Assembly (NCBI GenBank): GCA_009377585.1
Contig: WHTS01000024.1
Coordinates: 1 to 64,000 of the forward strand
Origin: Betaproteobacteria bacterium
GTDB taxonomy: Bacteria > Pseudomonadota > Gammaproteobacteria > Burkholderiales > WYBJ01
Direction of reading: 5' to 3'
DNA length: 64,000 nucleotides
The notes beneath the pieces were generated by a model. It ran no database searches, was not told where the DNA came from, and was given only the letters and a program-made list of their open reading frames with translations. Positions 16,914 through 26,506 of the stretch are shown piece after piece (positions within the stretch are counted from its first letter, which is position 1; each line of letters opens with the position of its first letter). The translations under genes were made by a program, and so were the position numbers.

Positions 16914-19900
16914 CTACTGGCGCCGCTTGCGCTCGGCCTCTTCGTCGGCGCTCAGCGGAGGCAGCAGAACGCCCTTGATGGCGCCGAACACCGGCAGCGT
17001 CGCAATCGAAAGATCGCCCTGGAAGCCGAACAGGATCGCCTGATCGATGCGCCCCGGCCGGAAGCTCTCGTCCACCTGGTCGGTGATCTGCGAGGTGATG
17101 CCGCCGACCACCTCGCCGGCGACGTTGCTCGCCACGCGGCCCGAGCCGCCGTTGTAGTCGAAAGTCTCCGTGCCCCCGGGCGGATTGATGAGGAAGATGC
17201 GCTTCGATTCCTGCAGCTGGATCGGGCCCGCGAAGAAAACCAGCGAATCGACCGGCGCGGCGTAATCGACCTGCTGCACGTTGTCGCCGAAGCGGATCGG
17301 CGCGGTGCGCTCGCCCAGCGCGTTGCCGTCCGGGCCGAGGCCGTTGAACCCGCCGAGCAGGCGCACGAACGGGGCGCTCAGCTTGGTGTCGGCGTGCTGC
17401 ATGATGGCCTTGCCTTCGCCGGCGAGGTTGGGCGCCGGGCCGGTATTGTTGAGCTCGATGCGGGTGGTGGAGCTCACGTCGCCGACCGTGATCTCGCCGT
17501 TCGGGGCGCGCAGTCGCAAATTCCCTCCGCTCGAGAGCGTCGTACCGGCGAGTTGCGTGATGCTGCCGCTGCCCGCCGCATCGACATTCAGCGTGCCGCC
17601 GGCGGACGAATTGCCGAGCACGATGGTCTGATCGGCGGTGCCTTGTACGCTCAGATTGCCGCTGGCATTCACGCTGGCCGTGGTGGGGGTTGCAAGCGTG
17701 AGCGCCAGGTTGCCGACGCCTTGGGCGACCGTCACGGCGCCCGCCCCGCTGACCGTCACGGGGCTGGGCGCGGTAAGTGTGCCGCCGAAATCGAGCACGC
17801 CCCCTGCCGTCGAGATTGTCGTCGCGCCGGCGAGAACGACCGCGTCGCCGTAGCTCTGTCCGCCGCTGCTCGCCACGCTGGCCCCATCGATGGCAGTCGA
17901 CCCACCGGCATCGGTCGCGATCGAGGCCAGGGGCGCGGTGCTGCCGACAGCCGCACCGAAGGTCGTGACGCCAGCCGTGTTCACCGCGAGCGCCTGGGCG
18001 CCGTTCACGCTCCCGGCGAAGCCGATGCTGCCTGCGCCGGTGCTCGTCAAGGTGGTGCTGGCGCCGAGCAACACCGCCTCGTTGTAGGTTTGCGCGCCGG
18101 CGGTGGTGATCGCGCCGCCGTTGAGCGCGACGGTTCCGGGCGCATCGGTCGCGATCGACGCCAGCGCCGTCGTGCCGCCGACGACGCCGTTGAAAGTGGT
18201 CGCGCCCGAGGTATTCACGTTGAGCGACCCGGGACCGTCTACCGTGCCGTTGAACGCAACCGCACCCCCGCTGGTGCTGGTGAGGGTTGCGTTCGCGTTC
18301 AGGATCACGCCGTCGTTGTAGGTCTGGGCGCCGGCGGTACGGATGCTAGCGCCATTGATCGCCGTCGTTCCACCCGCATCGGTCGCAAGCGAAGCGAGTG
18401 CCGTGGTGGCGCCTGCGGCTGCGCCGAACGTCGTCGCCCCCGCGGTATTGACCGCAAGCGATTGCGCGCCGTTCACGGCACCGTTGAGCGTGATCGCCTG
18501 ATTGCCGCTGCTCGCCAATACCGTCGCGCCGGTCAACGTCACTGCGTCGTCGTACGTCTGCGATCCTGCGGTGCTGATGGTACCGCTCAAGTTGGTCGTC
18601 CCGCCGCCGCCCGTCGAGAAGTTGTTCACCCCGCTGAAGGTGGCGCCGTCGACCGTGGTGGCGGCGGAGAAGTTCAGCGCCAGATCGAAGCCGCCGCCGG
18701 TGATGGCGCCGGCGAAGATTCCCGTACTTCCCGTCAATGTTGTATTGCCCACGAGCATCACGGCGTCGTTGTACGTTTGCATCCCAGTCGTCGTGATGGT
18801 CTCGCTGAGGCTGGTCGTACCGCCGCCGTTCGTCAGCAGGTTCCCGATTCCCGAAAACGCCGTCGGTGTCAGCGTCGTTACCCCGGAGAAGGTGAGCGTA
18901 AGGCTGTTTCCACCGCCGACCACGGAGCCGGAAAGCGTGCCCGTCGTGCCGGCGAGAACGGTGGCGCTGCCCAGAGTCAGCTGATCCTCGTAGATCTGCG
19001 TCGCCGCTTGGATGGAACTGCCATTGATTTGCGTCGTCCCACCTGCATTGGTTTGCAGCGAAAGGAGGGGAACCGTACCGCCCACGGCGCCGCCGAAGGT
19101 CGTCGTTCCGGTCGTATTGATGGCGAGTGCTTCGGTATTCGCTGTAGTTCCATTCACCGTACCGTTCAAGGCAATCGCCTGGTTGCCGTTGCTCGCCAGG
19201 GTCGTGTTCCCGGCCAGGATCACCGGGTCGTCGTATGTTTGCGAACCATCCGTGGCGATCAGCCCGCTAAGCGTGGTGGTCCCGCCGCCGCCGCTTGAGA
19301 AGTTGTTTACTCCGGTAAAGCTGGTACCGCCGATCGCCGTCGGTCCGGTGAAGTTGAGCGTCAGATCGTTGCTGCCTCCGGTGATGCCGCCCGTAAACGT
19401 CCCCGAGGTGCCTGCGAGCATGACATTCGAGGCAAGCGTCACTGCATCGGTATAGGTCTGGGTGCCCGTCGTGGTGATCGTGCCGCCCAGGTTGATCGTA
19501 CCGCCCCCATCGACTTGCAGGTTGTTTACGCTTGAAAATGCCGTCGGCGTGAGCGTCGTCAACCCGGAGAAAGTTAGCGTCAGGTTGTTCCCCCCGCCAA
19601 CAACCGAGCCGGTGAGGTTGCCTGTCGTTCCGGCCAAAACGGTCGGGTTGCCCAGTGTCAACTGGTCCTGATAAGACTGCGTGGCGGCATTGATCGCGCC
19701 ACCGTTGACCTGTGTGGTGCCTCCCGCATCGGTCGTCAGCGAGGCAAGCGGCGTGATCGATCCGACCGGCTGCTGGAAGATCGTCGTCCCGGAAGACGCG
19801 ATGGTCAGGGCTTGCGATCCATCGACCGTTTGGTTGAACGTCACGTCACCCGCTCCGGTGCTCAGAGTGAGCGCCGAACCAAGTAGATTCACACGTCCCG

Positions 19901-22900
19901 TGAAACCCACCGCCTCACTTGCCGTCGTGACGATCGCATTGACGTCGGGATCGTTGATATTGATGTTGCCTGCGGGTCCAGCATTCAGCGTTATGGCTGC
20001 GTCGCCGGTACCAGTGATGTCGCCGTCGACTGCTATCGTGCCACCTGCGCCCTGATGGATCGTAGTCGGATCGCGAAACGTAACAGCGTTGACGGTCGTC
20101 AGACCCGTGCCATCCGCGCGCCCGATCGTGATCGAGCCGAAGCCGTCGGCAATGGCAGCGAGCAGCGCGTTGGAAATCTGCAAGGCGCCCGCGCCGCCCG
20201 CTATGCCGACCGAAACACCCGCAGCGCTTGGCTGCAGCGTCAGTGCCCCGGTGCCCATCACGCTGCCGGCGCCGCCCGAAAAGATCATGGCATCGGCGGT
20301 CAGCGTCAGCGTGTTCGGGCCGGCGCCGACCAGATTGCCGAAAGTGATGCCTGCAGCCGTCAGCGTCGTCGGACTGGTAAGCGACACGGCCTCGTTATAG
20401 GTCTGGGTTCCGGTGGTCGTGATGTTCCCGGAGAGGCTGGTGCTGCCGCCACCATCGGTGATGATATTGTTAATGCCCGTGAAGCTGCCGCCGCTCAATG
20501 CGGTTGCGCCGCTGAAGGTCAGTGTCAGATTATTGCCGCCGCCGGCAACCCCCGCGGGAAAGCTGGCGCTCGTTCCGGTGAGCGTGGTCGGCGCCAGCAG
20601 AGTCAGCGTATCGCCATAGGTTTGCGTACCCGCGTTGATCGCGCCACCGTTAACTTGTGTCGTACCGCCAGGGTTTATGTCGAGCGAGGCCAGCGGCGTA
20701 CCGCCTCCGACCACTCCGTTGAACGTCGTCGCACCCGTCGTATTCACCGTCAGCGACTGCGCGCCATTCACCGTATTGTTGAACGTGATCCCCGCACCGC
20801 CGGTCAGCACCGTCAGGCCGGTCAGCGTCACCGCATCGGTATAGGTCTGCGTGCCTGTTGTGGTGATCGTGCCGCCCAGGTTGGTCGTACCGCCCCCATC
20901 GACTTGCAGGTTGTTTACGCCTGAAAATGCCGTCGGCGTGAGCGTTGTCACTCCGGAAAAGGTTAACGTCAGGTTGTTTCCCCCACCAACAACCGAGCCA
21001 ATGAGGTTACCTGTCGTTCCGGCCAAGACGGTCGGGTTGCCCAGTGTCAACTGGTCCTGGTAGCTCTGCGTCGCCGCATTGATGGAACCGCCATTGACCT
21101 GCGTCGTGCCGCCCGCATCGGTTGTCAACGAGATGAGCGGCGTGATCGATCCGATCGGCTGTTGGAAGATCGTCGTCCCGGAAGACGCGATGGTCAGGGC
21201 TTGCGATCCATCAACCGTCTGGTTGAACGTCACGTCGCCCCCTCCGGTACTCAGAGTGAGCACCGAGCCAAGTAGATTCACACGCCCCGTGAAATCCGCC
21301 GCCTGATTTGCCGTCGTGAAGATCGCATTGACATCGGCATCGTTGATATTGATGTTGCCTGCCGCCCCGGCATTCAGTGTTATGCCCGCATCGCCGGTAC
21401 CGGTGATGTCTCCAGCGACCACAATCGTTCCGCCCGTGCCCTGGCGAATCGTCGTTGGATCCTGAAAGCTGCGCGCATTGACCGTCGTCAAACCGACACC
21501 GTCCGCGCGGCCGATCGTGATCGAGCTGAAGCCATTGCTAAGCGCATCGAGCAGCGTGTTGGAAATCTGCAGTACACCCGCGCCGCCCGCTATTCCGATC
21601 GAAGTTCCCGCGAGGCTCGGCTGCATGGTCAACGCGCCGGTTCCCGTTACGCTGCCGGCACCCCCCAGGAAACTCAATGCATCGGTGGTCAACGTCAGCG
21701 CATTTGGACCTGCACCAACAAGGCCAACGAAAGTGATGCCCGTGGCCGTCAGCGTCGTCGGACCGGTAAGCGACACGGCCTCGTTATAGGTCTGGGTTCC
21801 GGTGGTCGTGATGTTCCCGGAGAGGCTGGTGCTGCCGCCACCATCGGTGATGAGATTGTTAATGCCCGTGAAGCTGCCGCCGCTCAATGCGGTTGCGCCG
21901 CTGAAGGTCAGTGTCAGATTATTGCCGCCGCCGGCAACCCCCGCGGGAAAGCTGGCGCTCGTTCCGGTGAGCGTGGTCGGCGCCAGCAGAGTCAGCGTAT
22001 CGCCATAGGTTTGCGTACCCGCGTTGATCGCGCCACCGTTAACTTGTGTCGTACCGCCAGGGTTTATGTCGAGCGAGGCCAGCGGCGTACCGCCTCCGAC
22101 CACTCCGTTGAACGTCGTCGCACCCGTCGTATTCACCGTCAGCGACTGCGCGCCATTCACCGTATTGTTGAACGTGATCCCCGCACCGCCGGTCAGCACC
22201 GTCAGGCCGGTCAGCGTCACCGCATCGGTATAGGTCTGCGTGCCTGTTGTGGTGATCGTGCCGCCCAGGTTGGTCGTACCGCCCCCATCGACTTGCAGGT
22301 TGTTTACGCCTGAAAATGCCGTCGGCGTGAGCGTTGTCACTCCGGAAAAGGTTAACGTCAGGTTGTTTCCCCCACCAACAACCGAGCCAATGAGGTTACC
22401 TGTCGTTCCGGCCAAGACGGTCGGGTTGCCCAGTGTCAACTGGTCCTGGTAGCTCTGCGTCGCCGCATTGATGGAACCGCCATTGACCTGCGTCGTGCCG
22501 CCCGCATCGGTTGTCAACGAGATGAGCGGCGTGATCGATCCGATCGGCTGTTGGAAGATCGTCGTCCCGGAAGACGCGATGGTCAGGGCTTGCGATCCAT
22601 CAACCGTCTGGTTGAACGTCACGTCGCCCCCTCCGGTACTCAGAGTGAGCACCGAGCCAAGTAGATTCACACGCCCCGTGAAATCCGCCGCCTGATTTGC
22701 CGTCGTGAAGATCGCATTGACATCGGCATCGTTGATATTGATGTTGCCTGCCGCCCCGGCATTCAGTGTTATGCCCGCATCGCCGGTACCGGTGATGTCT
22801 CCAGCGACCACAATCGTTCCGCCCGTGCCCTGGCGAATCGTCGTTGGATCCTGAAAGCTGCGCGCATTGACCGTCGTCAAACCGACACCGTCCGCGCGGC

Positions 22901-25900
22901 CGATCGTGATCGAGCTGAAGCCATTGCTAAGCGCATCGAGCAGCGTGTTGGAAATCTGCAGTACACCCGCGCCGCCCGCTATTCCGATCGAAGTTCCCGC
23001 GAGGCTCGGCTGCATGGTCAACGCGCCGGTTCCCGTTACGCTGCCGGCACCCCCCAGGAAACTCAATGCATCGGTGGTCAACGTCAGCGCATTTGGACCT
23101 GCACCAACAAGGCCAACGAAAGTGATGCCCGTGGCCGTCAGCGTCGTCGGACCGGTAAGCGACACGGCCTCGTTATAGGTCTGGGTTCCGGTGGTCGTGA
23201 TGTTCCCGGAGAGGCTGGTGCTGCCGCCACCATCGGTGATGAGATTGTTAATGCCCGTGAAGCTGCCACCGCTCAATGCGGTTGCGCCGCTGAAGGTCAG
23301 CGTCAGATCATTGCCGCCGCCGGTAACGCCCGCGGAAAAGCTGCCGCTCGTTCCGGCGAGCGTGGTCGGCGCGACCAGAGTCAGCGTATCACCGTAGGTT
23401 TGCGTACCCGCGTTGATCGCGCCAGCGTTAACCTGCGTCGTACCGCCAGCGTTCGTCTCAAGCGAGGCCAGCGGCGTGCCTCCTCCGACCGCCCCAACGA
23501 ACGTCGTCGCACTCGGTGTGTTCACTGTCAGCGACTGCGCGCCATTCACGGTACTGCTAAACGTGATCCCCGCACCGCCGGTTAGCACCGTCAGGCCGGT
23601 CAGGGTCACCGCGTTGCCATACGTCTGAGCTCCATTGGTGATGATCGTGCCGCTGAGGTTGGTCGTACCTGCGCCGTTGACGAGCAGGGTACCCACGCCG
23701 GAAAAACTCGCAGCAGCCAGCGTTGTAACGTTGCCGAACGTCAACGTCAGGTTATTGTTCGCACCGACGACCGAGCCGGTCAGATTGCCGTCAGTGCCCG
23801 TGAGCGTCGTATTCAAGCCGAGCGTCAACTGATCCGGGTAGGTCTGCGTCAGCGCATTGATGGAACCGCCGTTCACCTGGGTCACGCCGCCGGGATTCGA
23901 CAACAGGGAGGCGAGCGCCACGCCGCCCCCGACCGGAGCAGCGAACGTCGTCGTTCCGGTCGTGTTGACGGTCAACGCTTGCGCACCGTTCACGGTGCTG
24001 CCGAACCCGATGTCTGCACCGGCGGTCAGCACTGTCGTACCGGTCAAGATCACCGGATCGTTATACGTCTGTGCTCCGGTCGTGGTGATCGTACCGCTCA
24101 AGTTCGTCGTCACACCACCGTCGATCGACAAGGCCCCCACTCCGGAAAAGCTCGTCGGAGTCAGGCTAGTCACCCCGGAGAACGTCAATGTCAAATCATT
24201 GGTTGTGCCGACGACCGAGCCGGTGAGATTACCGGTCGTGCCTGTAAGCGCCGTGTCCGCACCCAGCGTCAGCTGATCCTGGTAGGTCTGCGTCACTGCA
24301 TTGATCGAGCCGCCGTTCACCTGGGTCGCGCCGCTGGGATTTGTCGTCAATGCGCCAAGCCTCGCCGTGCTGCCGACGGCGCCAGTGAAGGTCGTCGTGC
24401 CCGTGCTCGAGATACTCATGGTTTGCGTGTCGGCGACTGATGCATTCAGCGTGCTGCCGAAATTCACTGCACCGGCACCCGTGGAGATGGTCGGGCTTCC
24501 GGTCAGGCGGACCGGACTGTTGAAGTTGACACTCCCGCCTGCGGTCGTGAGATTGGCGCCCAGATTGACGCTGTTAGCGCCACCGGCGGTGAAGGAGATC
24601 GCACCAGTGCCCGCAGTCGACAAGGCCACGGGGGCGTTCACATTGACGTTGCCAGCTGCCGTGAACGTGAAGCCGCCGCTGCCTATGTTGGTGACCGCAG
24701 CGCCGATCGTTATGTCGTTCGCTGCCGTGAAAGTCAACGTTCCGCTGTTGTTGTACGCGCCCGGCGAATCCGTGATGTTGATGTCCCCATCCTGCGCACC
24801 GGGGCCGGTCACGGTTGTGACGAAGATGTCGGCCGTGGTAATCGCTTCCAAAGTGCCCCAGTTGAGGACCGAAGCGTTGCCACTTGGTCTGAAGGGGTCT
24901 CCAGAATCGCCGGTAATGCCGTCGAGGTTCTGTTGAGGGTCGTTGCTGACCGTCAAATTCCACGGATCGAGCAGCAGCATGCCGTGCTTCCCGGCCGGCG
25001 CGCTCGTATCGACCCGCCCCGCGAATTGCAACGTCTCCTTGCCCGAAACCTCGACCGCGCCGCCGTCGCCGCCGCTCGCACCGCCGCGCGCCTTGATGTC
25101 GACGCCGGCGCGCGTCACGCCGTCGGACCAGACAACCACCTTACCGCCGTTGCCCTCGGTGATCGCATCGGCGGCAATGGCTGCCTCGGCGCTCGCGAAC
25201 GTCGCGCTGGCATTGCGCTCGGGACCCTTGCCCTGCCAGTTGCCGCCGACCAGCACCGTGCCGCCGCCGCGATCGCCGGAGGCGTCGATGCGCGCGCCGT
25301 CGAAGACGCCGACCTTGTCGCCGAGCACCTTCACCGTGCCGCCCTGCTCGCCCGCGTGGCGCCCGCTCGCATCCAACGTCCCGGTCACGGCCACCACGCC
25401 GGTGGGCCCGCCGTCGAGCACGATGGTGCCGTTGCGCTCGGCCAGCGCGGTGGCGCGCGCCACGCCTTTCATGTTGATGACGGTATCGAGCATCGCGTTG
25501 GCTGATTGCGCGGTCATGACGATCTGACCGCCCTCGGCGATGACGGCGCCCTGGTTGCTGATGCTCGCATCCACCGCCGCCTTGTCGACCGAGAACTTCA
25601 CCAGTCCGTCGCCACGGAAATCGAGCGAGACGCGATCACCTGCTGCGAGCCCGACCGTACCGAGACGCGCCGTGATGGTTCCTTCGTTCGACACCTGCGG
25701 CGCAAGCAATGCCGCGAGACTCTCCGTATTGATGACGCCGCGATTGATCACCGCACCCGCATTGCCGGCGTTGGAGAACACGTACCGGCCGGAGAGGAAA
25801 TCGCTGTCGCTGATCGAGAGCGTGCTGGCGACGAAGCCGGCCGCATCCACCTGTGCTCCGGTCCCCAGCGTCACACCCAGGGGATTGACCAGGAACACCT

Positions 25901-26270
25901 GGCCGTTGGCGCTGATGCGCCCGAGAATCTCGGAGTAGCTGCCGCCGATGACGCGGTTGAGAATGACGGAAGTCACGGCGGGCTGCGCGAAGTTGACCGC
26001 TTCGCCGGCGCCCACGTTGAACGCCGTCCAGTTGACGATCGCCTTGTCCGAACGCTGGGTGACGTTGAGCGTGCGTGCATCCGGCCGCGCCACCGAGACG
26101 TTGCCGGCTACGGGCTGGGCGCCGGTCGGCAGCGCATTGGCATGACCGGCCCAGGCGACGAGCAGCGCAGCGGCCAGCGCGTTGAGTGGCCAGGAATGCG
26201 TCGAAGCGACGCGCCTGCGCCGGTGCCCCGCCCGTGCGCCACCCAAGGTGATTCGGGTTGTCCTGACCAT
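16914..26270 (-). CDS. Filamentous-haemagglutinin-like two-partner secretion exoprotein (TpsA)
   Basis: A 3118-residue secreted adhesin-type protein. The start at 26270 is chosen because GAGGGAGA precedes it; an ATG at 26297 is possible. After an extended signal peptide (to about GHANA) comes the TPS/haemagglutination domain: SVARPDARTLNVTQRSDKAI, NRVIGGSYSEILGRI and NGQVFLVNPLGVTLG. The N-terminal ~450 residues are followed by more than 2000 residues of Gly/Thr/Ser/Asn-rich beta-helix repeats, built from units such as TTTGTQTYNEAV and SVVGGGNNLTLTFSG. Two successive 463-residue blocks are almost identical at DNA level. The C-terminus (VFFAGPIQLQES to ERKRRQ) has no VENN motif or toxin domain and no neighbouring immunity gene, so it looks like an adhesin rather than a CdiA. 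TpsB is immediately upstream. Confidence 0.9.
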   Translation of the reverse strand: MVRTTRITLGGARAGHRRRRVASTHSWPLNALAAALLVAWAGHANALPTGAQPVAGNVSVARPDARTLNVTQRSDKAIVNWTAFNVGAGEAVNFAQPAVTSVILNRVIGGSYSEILGRISANGQVFLVNPLGVTLGTGAQVDAAGFVASTLSISDSDFLSGRYVFSNAGNAGAVINRGVINTESLAALLAPQVSNEGTITARLGTVGLAAGDRVSLDFRGDGLVKFSVDKAAVDASISNQGAVIAEGGQIVMTAQSANAMLDTVINMKGVARATALAERNGTIVLDGGPTGVVAVTGTLDASGRHAGEQGGTVKVLGDKVGVFDGARIDASGDRGGGTVLVGGNWQGKGPERNASATFASAEAAIAADAITEGNGGKVVVWSDGVTRAGVDIKARGGASGGDGGAVEVSGKETLQFAGRVDTSAPAGKHGMLLLDPWNLTVSNDPQQNLDGITGDSGDPFRPSGNASVLNWGTLEAITTADIFVTTVTGPGAQDGDINITDSPGAYNNSGTLTFTAANDITIGAAVTNIGSGGFTFTAAGNVNVNAPVALSTAGTGAISFTAGGANSVNLGANLTTAGGSVNFNSPVRLTGSPTISTGAGAVNFGSTLNASVADTQTMSISSTGTTTFTGAVGSTARLGALTTNPSGATQVNGGSINAVTQTYQDQLTLGADTALTGTTGNLTGSVVGTTNDLTLTFSGVTSLTPTSFSGVGALSIDGGVTTNLSGTITTTGAQTYNDPVILTGTTVLTAGADIGFGSTVNGAQALTVNTTGTTTFAAPVGGGVALASLLSNPGGVTQVNGGSINALTQTYPDQLTLGLNTTLTGTDGNLTGSVVGANNNLTLTFGNVTTLAAASFSGVGTLLVNGAGTTNLSGTIITNGAQTYGNAVTLTGLTVLTGGAGITFSSTVNGAQSLTVNTPSATTFVGAVGGGTPLASLETNAGGTTQVNAGAINAGTQTYGDTLTLVAPTTLAGTSGSFSAGVTGGGNDLTLTFSGATALSGGSFTGINNLITDGGGSTSLSGNITTTGTQTYNEAVSLTGPTTLTATGITFVGLVGAGPNALTLTTDALSFLGGAGSVTGTGALTMQPSLAGTSIGIAGGAGVLQISNTLLDALSNGFSSITIGRADGVGLTTVNARSFQDPTTIRQGTGGTIVVAGDITGTGDAGITLNAGAAGNININDADVNAIFTTANQAADFTGRVNLLGSVLTLSTGGGDVTFNQTVDGSQALTIASSGTTIFQQPIGSITPLISLTTDAGGTTQVNGGSINAATQSYQDQLTLGNPTVLAGTTGNLIGSVVGGGNNLTLTFSGVTTLTPTAFSGVNNLQVDGGGTTNLGGTITTTGTQTYTDAVTLTGLTVLTGGAGITFNNTVNGAQSLTVNTTGATTFNGVVGGGTPLASLDINPGGTTQVNGGAINAGTQTYGDTLTLLAPTTLTGTSASFPAGVAGGGNNLTLTFSGATALSGGSFTGINNLITDGGGSTSLSGNITTTGTQTYNEAVSLTGPTTLTATGITFVGLVGAGPNALTLTTDALSFLGGAGSVTGTGALTMQPSLAGTSIGIAGGAGVLQISNTLLDALSNGFSSITIGRADGVGLTTVNARSFQDPTTIRQGTGGTIVVAGDITGTGDAGITLNAGAAGNININDADVNAIFTTANQAADFTGRVNLLGSVLTLSTGGGDVTFNQTVDGSQALTIASSGTTIFQQPIGSITPLISLTTDAGGTTQVNGGSINAATQSYQDQLTLGNPTVLAGTTGNLIGSVVGGGNNLTLTFSGVTTLTPTAFSGVNNLQVDGGGTTNLGGTITTTGTQTYTDAVTLTGLTVLTGGAGITFNNTVNGAQSLTVNTTGATTFNGVVGGGTPLASLDINPGGTTQVNGGAINAGTQTYGDTLTLLAPTTLTGTSASFPAGVAGGGNNLTLTFSGATALSGGSFTGINNIITDGGGSTSLSGNITTTGTQTYNEAVSLTSPTTLTAAGITFGNLVGAGPNTLTLTADAMIFSGGAGSVMGTGALTLQPSAAGVSVGIAGGAGALQISNALLAAIADGFGSITIGRADGTGLTTVNAVTFRDPTTIHQGAGGTIAVDGDITGTGDAAITLNAGPAGNININDPDVNAIVTTASEAVGFTGRVNLLGSALTLSTGAGDVTFNQTVDGSQALTIASSGTTIFQQPVGSITPLASLTTDAGGTTQVNGGAINAATQSYQDQLTLGNPTVLAGTTGNLTGSVVGGGNNLTLTFSGLTTLTPTAFSSVNNLQVDGGGTINLGGTITTTGTQTYTDAVTLASNVMLAGTSGTFTGGITGGSNDLTLNFTGPTAIGGTSFTGVNNFSSGGGGTTTLSGLIATDGSQTYDDPVILAGNTTLASNGNQAIALNGTVNGTTANTEALAINTTGTTTFGGAVGGTVPLLSLQTNAGGTTQINGSSIQAATQIYEDQLTLGSATVLAGTTGTLSGSVVGGGNSLTLTFSGVTTLTPTAFSGIGNLLTNGGGTTSLSETITTTGMQTYNDAVMLVGNTTLTGSTGIFAGAITGGGFDLALNFSAATTVDGATFSGVNNFSTGGGGTTNLSGTISTAGSQTYDDAVTLTGATVLASSGNQAITLNGAVNGAQSLAVNTAGATTFGAAAGATTALASLATDAGGTTAINGASIRTAGAQTYNDGVILNANATLTSTSGGAVAFNGTVDGPGSLNVNTSGATTFNGVVGGTTALASIATDAPGTVALNGGAITTAGAQTYNEAVLLGASTTLTSTGAGSIGFAGSVNGAQALAVNTAGVTTFGAAVGSTAPLASIATDAGGSTAIDGASVASSGGQSYGDAVVLAGATTISTAGGVLDFGGTLTAPSPVTVSGAGAVTVAQGVGNLALTLATPTTASVNASGNLSVQGTADQTIVLGNSSAGGTLNVDAAGSGSITQLAGTTLSSGGNLRLRAPNGEITVGDVSSTTRIELNNTGPAPNLAGEGKAIMQHADTKLSAPFVRLLGGFNGLGPDGNALGERTAPIRFGDNVQQVDYAAPVDSLVFFAGPIQLQESKRIFLINPPGGTETFDYNGGSGRVASNVAGEVVGGITSQITDQVDESFRPGRIDQAILFGFQGDLSIATLPVFGAIKGVLLPPLSADEEAERKRRQ
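20376..23265. repeat. 1389-bp near-perfect tandem duplication inside tpsA
   Basis: The sequence from about 20376 to 21876 recurs at about 21765 to 23265, offset exactly 1389 bp (463 codons, so in frame). I saw a single mismatch near 20465 within the matching stretch. Outside it identity drops sharply: further copies of the same motif pattern at 19460-20370 and 23270-24300 are clearly diverged. This points to a recent unequal-crossover or slippage event. Confidence 0.93.
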
Positions 26271-26381
26271 ATCTCGATTCTCCCTCACGGGCGTCACATC
26301 GCTCGACTCGATCTACCGCAGCTTGCCGTCGAAGCCCGCCCGCACCACAGCGTGCAAATGCGCTAGTGTCCTGAGTCAGAA

Positions 26382-26453
26382 GTTCGTCACCCCCGCGAAC
26401 GCGGGGGTCCAGGCGGAGTCTCGTTCTGGATTCCCGCTTGCGCGGGAATGACG
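26382..26453. repeat. Composite dRS3-like repeat, copy 2
   Basis: About 72 bp made of a GTTCGTCACCCCCGCGAACG half and the ATTCCCGC-4 nt-GCGGGAAT palindrome (26430-26449) ending GACG. It is ~90% identical to the copy at 44552-44623. It lies between tpsB and tpsA and could act as a structured spacer in their transcript. Confidence 0.85.
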
Positions 26454-26506
26454 AATTACAACGAATCTACGATTTACCACACTGGCCCAGCTCCAAGGAA
26501 ATCGGG

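Noticed and set aside
16191-19298. Long plus-strand frame across the cyclase-FHA gene and the tpsA 3' end
   Set aside because: Spans two genes on the opposite strand; Arg-rich, repetitive and without recognisable domains.
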